The notes under the pieces: model-generated
What the model was told of the DNA's origin: nothing
Database searches by the model: none
The model's input: the letters and a program-made list of their open reading frames with translations, nothing else
Translations under genes and position numbers: made by a program
In this document: positions 23,896-39,018 of the stretch, one piece after another
Position numbering within the stretch: the first letter of the stretch is position 1
How the letters are laid out: each line of letters opens with the position of its first letter
Origin: Enterobacter sp. C2
Lineage (GTDB): Bacteria; Pseudomonadota; Gammaproteobacteria; Enterobacterales; Enterobacteriaceae
Assembly (NCBI RefSeq): GCF_019880405.1
Contig: NZ_CP082269.1
Location: forward strand, 4,092,001-4,156,000
Length of the DNA stretch: 64,000 bases
Reading direction: 5' to 3'

Positions 23896-26547
23896 ATGAA
23901 CGAACAATATTCCGCTTTGCGTAGTAATGTCAGTATGCTCGGCAAGCTGCTGGGAGAGACCATCAAAGAGGCGCTGGGCGAGAACATTCTCGACCGCGTC
24001 GAAACGATCCGTAAGCTGTCTAAATCCTCACGTGCTGGCAACGAAGCCAACCGCCAGGAGCTGCTTACCACGCTGCAAAATCTGTCAAATGACGAACTGC
24101 TGCCGGTCGCCCGCGCCTTTAGCCAGTTTCTGAATTTGGCGAATACCGCCGAGCAGTACCACAGCATTTCGCCGCAGGGCGAAGCGGCCAGCAACCCGGA
24201 AGTGATTGCCCGCACCCTCAGAAAGCTGAAGGATCAGCCCGATCTCAATGAAGGCATCATTAAAAAAGCGGTGGAGTCGCTGTCGCTGGAGCTGGTGCTG
24301 ACCGCGCATCCGACAGAGATCACCCGCCGGACCCTGATCCACAAGATGGTAGAGGTCAACAACTGCCTCAAGCAGCTGGATAATAAAGAGATTGCCGATT
24401 ACGAACGCCATCAGCTGATGCGCCGTCTGCGCCAGCTGATTGCCCAGTCCTGGCATACCGATGAGATCCGCAAGCACCGTCCCAGCCCGGTTGACGAGGC
24501 CAAGTGGGGCTTTGCGGTAGTAGAAAACAGCCTGTGGGAAGGGGTGCCGAACTACCTGCGCGAGCTGAACGAGCAGCTCGACGAAAACCTTGGCTATAAG
24601 CTGCCGGTGGATTTTGTCCCGGTGCGTTTTACCTCCTGGATGGGCGGTGACCGCGACGGCAACCCGAACGTCACCGCAGAGATCACCCGCCACGTGCTGC
24701 TGCTGAGCCGCTGGAAAGCCACCGATCTGTTCCTGAAAGATATTCAGGTGCTTATCTCTGAGCTGTCGATGGTGGAGTGTACCGATGAGCTGAGCGAGCT
24801 GGTTGGCGAAGCCGGAGCAAGCGAGCCGTATCGCTACCTGTTGAAAGGCCTGCGTGGTCAGCTGATGGCGACCCAGGTCTGGCTGGAAGCGCGTCTGAAG
24901 GGCCAGCGCCTGCCGAAGCCGGCTGGCCTGATCAGCCAGAACGAGCAGCTGTGGGAGCCGCTCTACGCCTGCTATAAATCACTCCAGGCCTGCGGCATGG
25001 GAATTATCGCCAACGGCGAGCTGCTGGATACCCTGCGTCGCGTGAAGTGCTTTGGCGTGCCGCTGGTGCGTATCGACGTTCGCCAGGAGAGCACCCGCCA
25101 TACCGAAGCGCTGGGCGAACTGACCCGTTATCTCGGCATTGGCGACTACGAAAGCTGGTCCGAAGCCGACAAGCAGGCGTTCCTGATCCGCGAGCTGAAC
25201 TCGAAGCGCCCCCTGCTGCCGCGCAGCTGGGAGCCAAGCAACGAAACCCGTGAAGTGCTCAACACCTGTAAAGCGATTGTTGATGCACCGCAGGGCTCCG
25301 TTGCCGCCTACGTCATCTCCATGGCGAAAACCCCATCCGACGTGCTGGCCGTGCACCTGCTGCTGAAAGAAGCGGGGATCACCTTTGCCCTGCCGGTTGC
25401 GCCGCTGTTTGAAACCCTCGACGACCTGAACAACGCCAACGATGTGATGACCCAGCTGCTGAATATCGACTGGTATCGCGGCTTTATTCAGGGCAAGCAG
25501 ATGGTCATGATCGGCTATTCCGACTCCGCGAAAGACGCGGGCGTGATGGCTGCCTCCTGGGCGCAGTACCAGGCGCAGGATGCGCTGATCAAGACCTGTG
25601 AAAAAGCGGGCATTGAGCTGACGCTGTTCCACGGTCGCGGTGGCTCCATTGGCCGCGGCGGTGCCCCGGCCCATGCGGCGCTGCTCTCCCAGCCGCCGGG
25701 TAGCCTGAAAGGTGGCCTGCGCGTGACCGAGCAGGGCGAGATGATCCGCTTCAAGTACGGCCTGCCGGAAATCACCGTCAGCAGCCTGTCGCTTTACACC
25801 AGCGCCATTCTGGAAGCCAACCTGCTGCCACCGCCGGAGCCGAAAGAGGAGTGGCGTCACATCATGGACGAACTGTCGGATATCTCTTGTGAGATGTATC
25901 GCGGCTACGTACGTGAAAATGAAGATTTTGTCCCCTACTTCCGTTCCGCCACGCCGGAGCAGGAGCTGGGCAAACTGCCGCTCGGCTCGCGTCCGGCAAA
26001 ACGTCGCCCTACCGGCGGCGTGGAGTCCCTGCGCGCTATTCCATGGATCTTTGCCTGGACGCAGAACCGCCTGATGCTGCCTGCCTGGTTAGGCGCGGGC
26101 GCAGCCCTGCAAAAGGTGATGCAAGAGGGTAAACAGAGCGATCTGGAAACGATGTGCCGCGACTGGCCGTTCTTCTCCACCCGTCTGGGGATGCTGGAGA
26201 TGGTCTTCGCCAAGGCCGACCTCTGGCTGGCGGACTACTACGACCGCCGCCTGGTTAAACAGGCGCTGTGGCCGCTGGGCAGCGAGCTACGTCAGCTGTT
26301 GGAAGATGACATCAAGGTGGTGCTAGCCATCGCCAACGACTCGCATCTGATGGCCGATCTGCCGTGGATCGCCGAGTCCATCCAGCTGCGTAACATCTAC
26401 ACCGATCCGCTCAACGTGCTGCAGGCCGAGCTGCTGCACCGCTCCCGTCAGGCGGAAGAGCAAGGTCAGGAGCCCGATCCGCGCGTTGAGCAAGCGCTAA
26501 TGGTCACCATCGCTGGCGTGGCAGCCGGCATGCGTAACACCGGTTAA
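23896..26547 (+). CDS. ppc: Phosphoenolpyruvate carboxylase
   Basis: 883 residues, the E. coli length. It carboxylates PEP to oxaloacetate to refill the TCA cycle. The catalytic histidine is in [11 protein letters not shown] near residue 138, and [12 protein letters not shown] near residue 578 is the catalytic loop. The conserved C-terminal AGMRNTG, part of the aspartate inhibitory site region, is intact. The start [15 protein letters not shown] matches E. coli; the frame extends eight codons upstream without support. It is monocistronic between argE and eptC. Confidence 0.97.
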   Translation: MNEQYSALRSNVSMLGKLLGETIKEALGENILDRVETIRKLSKSSRAGNEANRQELLTTLQNLSNDELLPVARAFSQFLNLANTAEQYHSISPQGEAASNPEVIARTLRKLKDQPDLNEGIIKKAVESLSLELVLTAHPTEITRRTLIHKMVEVNNCLKQLDNKEIADYERHQLMRRLRQLIAQSWHTDEIRKHRPSPVDEAKWGFAVVENSLWEGVPNYLRELNEQLDENLGYKLPVDFVPVRFTSWMGGDRDGNPNVTAEITRHVLLLSRWKATDLFLKDIQVLISELSMVECTDELSELVGEAGASEPYRYLLKGLRGQLMATQVWLEARLKGQRLPKPAGLISQNEQLWEPLYACYKSLQACGMGIIANGELLDTLRRVKCFGVPLVRIDVRQESTRHTEALGELTRYLGIGDYESWSEADKQAFLIRELNSKRPLLPRSWEPSNETREVLNTCKAIVDAPQGSVAAYVISMAKTPSDVLAVHLLLKEAGITFALPVAPLFETLDDLNNANDVMTQLLNIDWYRGFIQGKQMVMIGYSDSAKDAGVMAASWAQYQAQDALIKTCEKAGIELTLFHGRGGSIGRGGAPAHAALLSQPPGSLKGGLRVTEQGEMIRFKYGLPEITVSSLSLYTSAILEANLLPPPEPKEEWRHIMDELSDISCEMYRGYVRENEDFVPYFRSATPEQELGKLPLGSRPAKRRPTGGVESLRAIPWIFAWTQNRLMLPAWLGAGAALQKVMQEGKQSDLETMCRDWPFFSTRLGMLEMVFAKADLWLADYYDRRLVKQALWPLGSELRQLLEDDIKVVLAIANDSHLMADLPWIAESIQLRNIYTDPLNVLQAELLHRSRQAEEQGQEPDPRVEQALMVTIAGVAAGMRNTG

Positions 26548-26687
26548 TCTCGCCCTTCTCCGCTTCCCCGCAATCGGGTGGGGAAGCGGCTATTTACATT
26601 ATCCCCCGCCTCGTTAAGGTTAACTTAAGCAACCCTGCTTAATCTTTGCGCGCTACTCCAGCGACTTTGATAAGGCACGTTTTTGTT

Positions 26688-28412
26688 ATGCTCTCTACAT
26701 CTTCTCCGGCGAAGGCCGCTTTTAGCTGGAAGGCCTTATTGTGGGCCTTGCTCTTTGTCTGTTACTTCTCTTCCGTCCTGCAGGTCGCCATTATTGTCAC
26801 TGGCTACAGCGGCTCCGTGGGCCTGCGCGACTCCTTGCTGTTCAGTTCCCTGTGGCTGATTCCGCTGCTGCTCTTTCCGCAACGGATCCGTACGACGGCG
26901 GCGATTATCGGCGTTATTCTGTGGCTCCCCTCGCTCGCCGCGCTGGGCTATTACGTTATTTACGGGCAGGAGTTCTCTCAGAGCGTTCTGTACGTCATGT
27001 TTGAGTCCAACACCAGCGAGGCTAGTGAATTTCTGAGCCAGTACTTCAGCCTGAAGCTGGTGCTGGTGGCGCTGGGCTATACGGCAGTGGCCATCTTCCT
27101 GTGGACGCGCCTGCGTCCGGTCACGGTTCCGAAGCCATGGCGCTGGCTGGTTTGCGTTGCCATCTTCTATGGGCTGATCGTTAACCCGATCGCCCATAAG
27201 GTGCTATTCCAGAAGAAGAGCGTTAAGCGGGCACTGATCAGTCTCTCAGGTCGCCTTGAGCCCGCCGCCCCGTGGCAGTTTGTCTCGGGCTACGTCGAGT
27301 ATCGCCATCAGCTGGCGAGCCTGACCAAACTGTTAGACAGCAACAGTGCCCTGCCGCCGCTGGCGAACCTGCAGGATAGCTCCGGCAGCGCACCGCGCAC
27401 GCTGGTGCTGGTGATTGGTGAGTCAACGCAGCGTAACCATATGAGCCTCTACGGCTACCCGCGTGAAACCACGCCGGAGCTGGATAAGATGCATAAAACC
27501 GACAAGAACCTGACGGTGTTCAACCACGTAGTGACGTCGCGCCCTTACACCATTGAGATTTTGCAGCAGGCGCTGACCTTTGCCGACGAGAAAAACCCGG
27601 ATCTCTACCTGACCAAACCGTCGCTGATGAACCTGATGAAGCAGGCCGGGTACAAAACGTTCTGGATCACCAACCAGCAGACCATGACCGAACGCAACAC
27701 CATGCTGACGGTGTTCTCACAGCAGACGGACAAGCAGTTTTATATGAACCAGCAGCGCACCCAGAGCGCTCGTGAGTACGACACCAACGTGCTGGATCCG
27801 TTTAAGAAGGTACTGGCCGATCCTGCGCCGAAGAAGTTCATCATCGTGCATCTGCTGGGTACGCATATCAAATACGCATACCGCTACCCGCAACAGTGGA
27901 ACACCTTTGATGGCAAAACCGAAGGCGCACCGGCAGGCCTGAGCCCGGATCAGCTGGAATCGTATAATGCCTATGATAACGCTAACCATTTCAACGACCA
28001 TGTGCTGGCTAGCCTGATTAACGACTACAAAGCCACCGATCCCAACGGCTTCCTGCTCTACTTCTCGGATCATGGGGAAGAGGTCTACGATACGCCGCCG
28101 CATAATATTCAAGGGCGTAATGAAGAGGCCCCGACGCGGCATATGTATACCATCCCATTTATTCTGTGGACCTCACCGTCATGGCAGGAGACGCACCCGC
28201 GCGACCTGGCCGCCGACGTCGACCGCAAGTACAGCAGCTCACAGCTGATCCATACCTGGTCCGATTTGGCAGGGCTGCGCTACGATGGCTTTGACCCCAC
28301 CCGGTCAATCACCAGCCCGCAGTTTGTACAGGCCACGCGCTGGATTGGTAACCCGTACAAGAAAAACGCCCTGCATGACTTTGATGCACTGCCGTTAGAC
28401 ACCGTGCAATAA
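26688..28412 (+). CDS. eptC: EptC (CptA/YijP), phosphoethanolamine transferase
   Basis: 574 residues with an N-terminal membrane domain of five hydrophobic segments (to about residue 160) and a periplasmic alkaline-phosphatase-fold sulfatase domain. The nucleophile threonine is in VIGESTQRNHMSLYGY near residue 260 and the metal-binding SDHGEEVYD near residue 460. EptC adds phosphoethanolamine to the lipopolysaccharide core heptose I. The start MLSTSSPAKAAFSWKALL matches the E. coli N-terminus in place; 14 further codons are open upstream. It follows ppc, as in E. coli, but is next to katG rather than the frw/gldA block. Confidence 0.93.
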   Translation: MLSTSSPAKAAFSWKALLWALLFVCYFSSVLQVAIIVTGYSGSVGLRDSLLFSSLWLIPLLLFPQRIRTTAAIIGVILWLPSLAALGYYVIYGQEFSQSVLYVMFESNTSEASEFLSQYFSLKLVLVALGYTAVAIFLWTRLRPVTVPKPWRWLVCVAIFYGLIVNPIAHKVLFQKKSVKRALISLSGRLEPAAPWQFVSGYVEYRHQLASLTKLLDSNSALPPLANLQDSSGSAPRTLVLVIGESTQRNHMSLYGYPRETTPELDKMHKTDKNLTVFNHVVTSRPYTIEILQQALTFADEKNPDLYLTKPSLMNLMKQAGYKTFWITNQQTMTERNTMLTVFSQQTDKQFYMNQQRTQSAREYDTNVLDPFKKVLADPAPKKFIIVHLLGTHIKYAYRYPQQWNTFDGKTEGAPAGLSPDQLESYNAYDNANHFNDHVLASLINDYKATDPNGFLLYFSDHGEEVYDTPPHNIQGRNEEAPTRHMYTIPFILWTSPSWQETHPRDLAADVDRKYSSSQLIHTWSDLAGLRYDGFDPTRSITSPQFVQATRWIGNPYKKNALHDFDALPLDTVQ

Positions 28413-28416
28413 CGCC

Positions 28417-28446
28417 TAAAAAAATCCCCGCACAAGCGGGGATTTT
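28417..28446. terminator. Bidirectional terminator between eptC and katG
   Basis: AATCCCCGC-ACAA-GCGGGGATT flanked by seven A on the left and TTTT on the right, between the convergent eptC and katG. The longer T run serves the katG strand. Confidence 0.88.
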
Positions 28447-28458
28447 CATATTTAGCGT

Positions 28459-30639
<2,181 letters not shown>

Positions 30640-30806
30640 CTATCTGCTCCCAATATGGTGTTACCGCTACGATATACACCACTGTTAATGAGAGATAGTT
30701 GAATTCATCCACAGATTTGATAGTTAAATCCGTCTGTTTTTATTAGTAATTAAGTGGCAGATATGGGTTCTGACAATGGCATTCATCACCCGAATCAATT
30801 GGACAA

Positions 30807-30828
30807 TAAAAAACCGCCGAAGCGGTTT

Positions 30829-30830
<2 letters not shown>
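30807..30830 (-). terminator. metF terminator
   Basis: On the minus strand ACCGC-TTCG-GCGGT is followed by a T run. It begins right at the metF stop codon and precedes the 165-bp katG upstream region, so katG is transcribed on its own. Confidence 0.88.
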
Positions 30831-31722
<892 letters not shown>

Positions 31723-31764
31723 TTACCTCATCAATCGCGTGTCTTGGTTGTTGTGTGAACTTCT

Positions 31765-31788
31765 ATACGTTTAGACGTCCAGATGCCA
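31765..31788 (-). promoter_or_regulatory. MetJ operator (met boxes) upstream of metF
   Basis: Tandem 8-mers TATACGTT, AGACGTCC and AGATGCCA match the AGACGTCT met-box consensus to varying degree. They lie 46 bp upstream of the metF start. MetJ with S-adenosylmethionine should bind and repress. Confidence 0.8.
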
Positions 31789-31886
31789 AAATGACGTAAA
31801 AGCAGGATAACGTCAACAGAAATATCGCGGTTATAGGTGAGGAGTATTCAGGGAAGATGAAAAAAGCGCATGTCAGAGGCAGAAGG

Positions 31887-31908
31887 CCCCTCTCCTGGCA
31901 GAGAGGGG
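31887..31908. repeat. boxC-like hairpin after metL
   Basis: CCCCTCTC-CTGGCA-GAGAGGGG lies just past the metL stop. It shares the core of the hairpins at 23665 and 47724 and may terminate the metBL transcript, although no T run follows on the minus strand. Confidence 0.55.
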
Positions 31909-31919
31909 ATACATATTCA

Positions 31920-34352
31920 CTACAGCAGCTGCGCCAGACGGTTGATGTCCGACTGAATAGCGCCCGCAGTGACGTCGCGTCCTGCACCTGGGCCACGGAT
32001 CACTAGCGGGTTATCGCGGTACCAGCGGCTCTCAATGGCGAAGACGTTATCACACGGCAGCAGCGCCGCCAGCGGGTGCTCAGGACGCACCGCCTCTACG
32101 CCAACGCGCGCTTTGCCGTTGGCATCAAAGCGCGCCACGTAGCGCAGCACCAGCCCCATCTCACGCGCGGCTTCCAGACGCTGTACCATCTGCTCGTTCA
32201 GCACATCACCGTTTTCAAAGAAGTGATCCACCGACCCCTCTTCACACCCGGCCGGCACCAGCGACTCAACGCGTACCTGATCCGGTTCGATGTTATACCC
32301 CGCCTCGCGGGCGAGGATCACCAGCTTGCGCATGACATCCTTACCGGCGAGATCCACGCGCGGATCCGGCTCGGTCAGCCCCTGCTGCCAGGCCTGATCG
32401 ACCAGGTCAGTAAAGGGCACGGTGCCGTCAAACTGCAGGAACAGCCACGACAAGGTTCCAGAGAAGATGCCGCTGATAGAGAGAATTGAGTCACCGCTGT
32501 CGATGAGATCGCGTACGGTATGGTTCACCGGCAGGCCCGCGCCCACGGTGGCGTTGTAGAGCCAGCGACGGCCCGTTTTTTCGAAGGCGTCGTGGATCTG
32601 GCGATACTTGTCGCTGGTGCTCGCGCCGGCCAGCTTGTTGGCGCTGATAACGTGAAAACCGTGGCTGGCAAAGTCGAGGTACTGATCGGCTAGCTGCTCA
32701 CTGGCGGTGACGTCGAGCACCACCAGATCGTCATAGGGGTGCGCCCGCATCCACAGGAACAGGGAGTCCTCTTCGTGCTCCACCGCTTCGTCATTAAAGA
32801 AGGCCAGCGCGCGGCTGGCGTCCAGCCCCTCATAGCTCAGCAGGCTGCGACGGCTGTCTACCACTCCCGCCAGCACAAATTCAAAGCCAGTGCGGGCGGA
32901 AAGCGCGCTCTGCTCGCGGGCAAACAGCTCCAGCCAGCGCGAACCGATGTTGCCTTTGCCGAACAGCACCAGGCCAATGCGCTTCTCGGCGCGGAACAGT
33001 GACTGGTGCAGGCCCTGAATCAGGCTCTCCGTTGGGCCCACGCGCAGCACCGCCACCAGGCTGATGCTGTCGTCGGACTGCCAGATAAACTCTACCGGCT
33101 GACCCTTGAGCTGCTGCCAGAAGCGGTGGCTATGGAGTGGATTACGACACACGCCCGCGCCAACCAGCGCCACCAGCGCCAGCCCCTGGCGTAAACGCAG
33201 CTCGCCCGGCAGCCCGGCTTCGTCGAGCAGCTTCAGGGCGCTGTCGACAACCTCTGAGGTATAGCAGAGCTGAAGCAGGTTGCGGTCAGTATGCACACCT
33301 ACCGCCAGGGGACGCAGCTGGGCGCGCTTCAGGATCAGGTCGATCTCTTTATGCGCCAGCTTGAAGTCCTGGCTCGGCGGGACCTGGAACTCAATCAGGC
33401 AGACGTCATCGTGGCTGGTGACGATGCGCGCGCCTGTCCCGGAAGCCAACACGCGCTCGATGCGCGTAGAGCCCTGTTCCGGGTTGTAGCTGCAGCGCAG
33501 CTGAAGATCGATATCGCTGCCGGAGACCGGCTGTAGCGTGCGGGCGTGCAGCACCGGCGCGGCCAGACGGGCCAGCTCGCTGGCTTCGTCGAGACGCAGC
33601 AGCGGCAGCAGGCAGGCATCTTTTACCTTACGCGGGTCGGCGCTGTAGACCCCGGCCACGTCGCTCCAGATGGTCACCCGAGAGACGCCGCCCAGGGCGC
33701 CAATCTGCGTTGCCGAGTAGTCAGAGCCGTTACGCCCCAGCAGTACGGTCTCTCCCGCATCGTTGCGGCAGATAAAACCGGTCACCACCAGCCGTTTGCC
33801 AGGGTGCTGCACCATCAGCTGTTGCAGCAGCGGATAAGAAAGCCCTTCGTTAACCTGGGGTTGGGCAGAGCGCTCGGCGCGTAAAAATTCCCGCGCGTCC
33901 AGCCAGGCGGCGTTCAGCCCCTGCAGATTAAGTACGGCGGACATCAATCGCGCGGACCAGATCTCGCCGTGGCCTACCACCTCGGCATAGACCGCATCGG
34001 TAACGCCGCTGTCGAGCAGGCCAGCGAGACGCTCCAGATCGTGAATAAATTCGCTGATTAATCCATCGGCTGTCTCAGGGGGAAGTAATCCACTGATAAG
34101 CTCGGACTGGTAGCGGCGCAGCGCCTGTTGAACCTGATGCGCAGAGAGCCTGTCGGTCTGGCTGAGTTTCAGCCAGCTGATCAACTGGTTGGTGGTGCTG
34201 CCGGCGGCCGAGACCACCATCATATCGCCAGGCTGCGAATACTCCGCCATGATACCGGCGACACGCAGGTAACACTTCACATCCGCCAGACTACTCCCAC
34301 CAAACTTATGCAGTTGACGACCCTTCGTCCCTGCCTGCGCAATCACACTCAT
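31920..34352 (-). CDS. metL: Bifunctional aspartokinase II / homoserine dehydrogenase II
   Basis: 810 residues, the E. coli MetL length. The N-terminal aspartokinase (residues 1-290) carries LHKFGGSSLADV and the LGRNGSDYSATQIG nucleotide site. A degenerate ACT linker region follows, then homoserine dehydrogenase from about residue 455 with Rossmann LVLFGKGNIGSRW and the substrate site NATVGAGLPVNHTV. It feeds the methionine and threonine branches, but unlike ThrA is not feedback-inhibited. It lies 2 bp after metB, so it forms the metBL operon under MetJ control. Confidence 0.97.
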   Translation of the reverse strand: MSVIAQAGTKGRQLHKFGGSSLADVKCYLRVAGIMAEYSQPGDMMVVSAAGSTTNQLISWLKLSQTDRLSAHQVQQALRRYQSELISGLLPPETADGLISEFIHDLERLAGLLDSGVTDAVYAEVVGHGEIWSARLMSAVLNLQGLNAAWLDAREFLRAERSAQPQVNEGLSYPLLQQLMVQHPGKRLVVTGFICRNDAGETVLLGRNGSDYSATQIGALGGVSRVTIWSDVAGVYSADPRKVKDACLLPLLRLDEASELARLAAPVLHARTLQPVSGSDIDLQLRCSYNPEQGSTRIERVLASGTGARIVTSHDDVCLIEFQVPPSQDFKLAHKEIDLILKRAQLRPLAVGVHTDRNLLQLCYTSEVVDSALKLLDEAGLPGELRLRQGLALVALVGAGVCRNPLHSHRFWQQLKGQPVEFIWQSDDSISLVAVLRVGPTESLIQGLHQSLFRAEKRIGLVLFGKGNIGSRWLELFAREQSALSARTGFEFVLAGVVDSRRSLLSYEGLDASRALAFFNDEAVEHEEDSLFLWMRAHPYDDLVVLDVTASEQLADQYLDFASHGFHVISANKLAGASTSDKYRQIHDAFEKTGRRWLYNATVGAGLPVNHTVRDLIDSGDSILSISGIFSGTLSWLFLQFDGTVPFTDLVDQAWQQGLTEPDPRVDLAGKDVMRKLVILAREAGYNIEPDQVRVESLVPAGCEEGSVDHFFENGDVLNEQMVQRLEAAREMGLVLRYVARFDANGKARVGVEAVRPEHPLAALLPCDNVFAIESRWYRDNPLVIRGPGAGRDVTAGAIQSDINRLAQLL

Positions 34353-34354
34353 GT

Positions 34355-35515
34355 TTACCCCTTCGCTGCGATCCGGAATGCATTTTCCAGATCGGCAATT
34401 AAATCTTCACCATCTTCAATACCGGTCGAGATGCGTAGCAGCGTCTCGGAGATACCGGCGGCAGCGCGTGCTTCGGCGGCCATGCCCGCGTGCGTCATGG
34501 TGGCCGCGTGAGAGATCAAACTCTCCACCCCGCCCAGCGACTCCGCAAGCGTAAACAGCGACAGGCCGCTTAAGAAACGACGCAGGGTCTGCTCATCGCC
34601 ATCCAACTCAAAGCTCAGCATTGCGCCGAAGCCCTTCTGCTGGCGGGCAGCAATCTCATGGCCCTGGTTTTCCGGCAGCGACGGGTGATAAAGCTTCTTC
34701 ACCAGCGGCTGCGTCTTCAGAAACGCAACGATCGCCTGGGCGTTACGCTGGGCCACTTCCATACGCGGCGACAGCGTACGCAGGCCGCGCAGCAGCAGAT
34801 AGCTATCAAACGCGCTGCCGGTTACGCCAATATTATTCGCCCACCATGCCAGTTCGGTGACGGTCGCTTCCTCTTTGGCAATCACCACGCCCGCAACCAC
34901 GTCGGAGTGACCGTTGAGGTACTTGGTGCAGGAGTGCAGCACCAGATCCGCCCCCAGCGCCAGCGGGTTTTGCAGCGCCGGGCTGAGGAAGGTGTTATCC
35001 ACCACGCTCACGGCACCGGCTTCACGGGCCAGCTGACAGATTTTCGCAATATCCACGACGCGCAACAATGGATTACTTGGACTTTCGATCAGCACCAGCT
35101 TCGGTTGTTCAGCCAGCGCCGCCTTCAGAGCCTGCTCATCGTTTTGATCGACAAAGAGAACGCGATAGCAGCCGCGCTTCGCCAGGCTGTCAAACAGACG
35201 GTAGCTGCCGCCGTAGCAGTCGTGCGGGGCCACCAGCAGATCGCCAGGCTTCAGATAAACCGTGGTCACCAGGTGGATAGCGGACATGCCGGTATTGGTC
35301 AGCACGGCCCCCGCCCCACCTTCCAGCTCCGCCAGCGCACGCTGGACCACATCACGCGTCGGATTACCGCGGCGGGAGTAGTCATGCGCGCGCGGCTCGT
35401 TAAAATCGGTGAAGTTATAGGTGCTGGAGAGATGAATCGGCGGGACAACGCAGCCGTACTGCTCGTCATCATTCAATCCGCTACGCACTGCAATGGTGGC
35501 CTGTTTACGCGTCAT
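34355..35515 (-). CDS. metB: Cystathionine gamma-synthase
   Basis: 386 residues, the E. coli length. A PLP enzyme that joins O-succinylhomoserine and cysteine into cystathionine. The PLP lysine is in LVLHSCTKYLNGHSDVVAG near residue 198; HDCYGGSYRLF near 107 and YSRRGNPTRD near 46 are PLP-phosphate contacts. The start MTRKQATIAVRSGLND was chosen to match the family; the open frame upstream runs through the MetJ operator and is not coding. It is divergent from metJ. Confidence 0.97.
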   Translation of the reverse strand: MTRKQATIAVRSGLNDDEQYGCVVPPIHLSSTYNFTDFNEPRAHDYSRRGNPTRDVVQRALAELEGGAGAVLTNTGMSAIHLVTTVYLKPGDLLVAPHDCYGGSYRLFDSLAKRGCYRVLFVDQNDEQALKAALAEQPKLVLIESPSNPLLRVVDIAKICQLAREAGAVSVVDNTFLSPALQNPLALGADLVLHSCTKYLNGHSDVVAGVVIAKEEATVTELAWWANNIGVTGSAFDSYLLLRGLRTLSPRMEVAQRNAQAIVAFLKTQPLVKKLYHPSLPENQGHEIAARQQKGFGAMLSFELDGDEQTLRRFLSGLSLFTLAESLGGVESLISHAATMTHAGMAAEARAAAGISETLLRISTGIEDGEDLIADLENAFRIAAKG

Positions 35516-35574
35516 GTGAAGGCTTCCTGGCTTAATGGATGAAAAATCAGGCCACAGAATAGCATTGTGACAAT

Positions 35575-35622
35575 AGACGTCAATACATCTGGACATCTAA
35601 ACTTCTTTGCGTATAGATTGAG
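35575..35622. promoter_or_regulatory. MetJ operator in the metJ-metB intergenic region
   Basis: Six consecutive 8-mers (AGACGTCA, ATACATCT, GGACATCT, AAACTTCT, TTGCGTAT, AGATTGAG) form a met-box array like the five-box operator of E. coli metB/metJ. Cooperative binding of MetJ dimers controls both divergent promoters. Confidence 0.9.
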
Positions 35623-35790
35623 CAAACCGCGAATAACCGTTAAAATTATCTGCATTAGCGCACATCCCCGGAGCCAATACTCCGTGTCACGGTGGCGTCT
35701 CTACGGTAAACTACGCGAGATTACGGCCCTGTCCCTGCGGTAAGTCGGGTTTTGGCCATTTATTAATGAGAAAGAGGATTAAGGTATCTC

Positions 35791-36108
35791 ATGGCTGAAT
35801 GGAGCGGCGAATATATCAGCCCCTACGCTGAGCACGGTAAGAAGAGTGAGCAAGTAAAAAAAATTACGGTTTCCATTCCTCTGAAGGTGTTAAAGATCCT
35901 CACCGATGAACGTACCCGTCGTCAGGTCAATAACCTGCGTCACGCCACAAACAGCGAGCTGCTGTGCGAAGCGTTCCTGCATGCGTTCACCGGCCAGCCT
36001 TTGCCGAACGATGAAGACCTGCGCAAAGAGCGCAGCGACGAAATCCCTGAAGAGGCGAAGATTATCATGCGCGAGCTGGGCATCGACCCGGACACATGGG
36101 AATACTAA
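35791..36108 (+). CDS. metJ: MetJ, methionine regulon repressor
   Basis: 105 residues, the E. coli length, and almost identical in sequence. A ribbon-helix-helix repressor: the DNA-contacting beta strand is [13 protein letters not shown] near residue 22, followed by [18 protein letters not shown]-adenosylmethionine is the corepressor. It controls metB, metL and metF in this window from the operators at 35575 and 31765. It has its own terminator at 36112. Confidence 0.98.
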   Translation: MAEWSGEYISPYAEHGKKSEQVKKITVSIPLKVLKILTDERTRRQVNNLRHATNSELLCEAFLHAFTGQPLPNDEDLRKERSDEIPEEAKIIMRELGIDPDTWEY

Positions 36109-36111
36109 TGG

Positions 36112-36136
36112 AAAAGGGGCTGCGGCCCCTTTTTGC
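36112..36136 (+). terminator. metJ terminator
   Basis: AAAAGGGGC-TGC-GGCCCCTTTTT immediately after the metJ stop, with a T run on the plus strand. Confidence 0.9.
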
Positions 36137-36203
36137 ATAAGAGCGTAGTGAATTATTCTCATGCCTTAGGGCTTTTATCGCGGCTGACACAACATTCAGG
36201 CAC

Positions 36204-36230
36204 AAAAAAACCGCCCGAAGGCGGTTTTTT
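36204..36230 (-). terminator. rpmE terminator
   Basis: ACCGCC-CGAA-GGCGGT flanked by seven A and six T, 16 bp after the rpmE stop on the minus strand. The symmetric tails allow termination from both sides. Confidence 0.9.
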
Positions 36231-36245
36231 CTAAGCAGCGGATTC

Positions 36246-36458
36246 TTACTTGCTGCCTGGGATGCTGAAGCGCTTGTTGAAGCGGTCAACACGGCCACCG
36301 GTAGCAACGTCACGCTGCTTGCCAGTGTAGAACGGGTGGCAAGCGCCGCACACGTCCAGGTTCAGATCGTGACCCACGGTTGAATGGGTTTTGATCACGT
36401 TACCGCAAGAACAGGTTGCAGTAATCGCAGTGTAATTCGGGTGAATACCTTTTTTCAT
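36246..36458 (-). CDS. rpmE: 50S ribosomal protein L31 (zinc-type)
   Basis: 70 residues, the normal length. This is the zinc-binding C+ form: cysteines in ATCSCGN and [14 protein letters not shown]. It sits at the 50S-30S bridge B1b. Zinc-regulated paralogues (YkgM) lack these cysteines, so this is the housekeeping gene. It is divergent from priA, as in E. coli. Confidence 0.97.
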   Translation of the reverse strand: MKKGIHPNYTAITATCSCGNVIKTHSTVGHDLNLDVCGACHPFYTGKQRDVATGGRVDRFNKRFSIPGSK

Positions 36459-36583
36459 GGGAGAAACCTCAGTTAAGGCCGCATCGCTCTTCCAGCCCTA
36501 ACGCCGGACACCATGCGAGATAATTAATTTAAGCTCTGGCGGCAGAATGCAACACCAAAGGCGGCGAATCATACAGAAATTAA

Positions 36584-38860
<2,277 letters not shown>

Positions 38861-39018
38861 CGAGGCCAGGGATGCGAGTCGGATCGAAAAATTCAACCTC
38901 CATCACAATTTTCCTGAAAATAGTGTAACCGTACTGATAAACGATCTGCTAAAAATGTGGGTAATGTCGCACATAAGGGATGCGCCTGCGCTTATGCCAG
39001 GCATGCGAGGAGAAAGAG

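Noticed and set aside
30640-30806. Candidate OxyR site upstream of katG
   Set aside because: ATAG motifs at 30695 and 30720 are 25 bp apart, not the spacing of a proper OxyR tetramer site. I could not defend it by eye.
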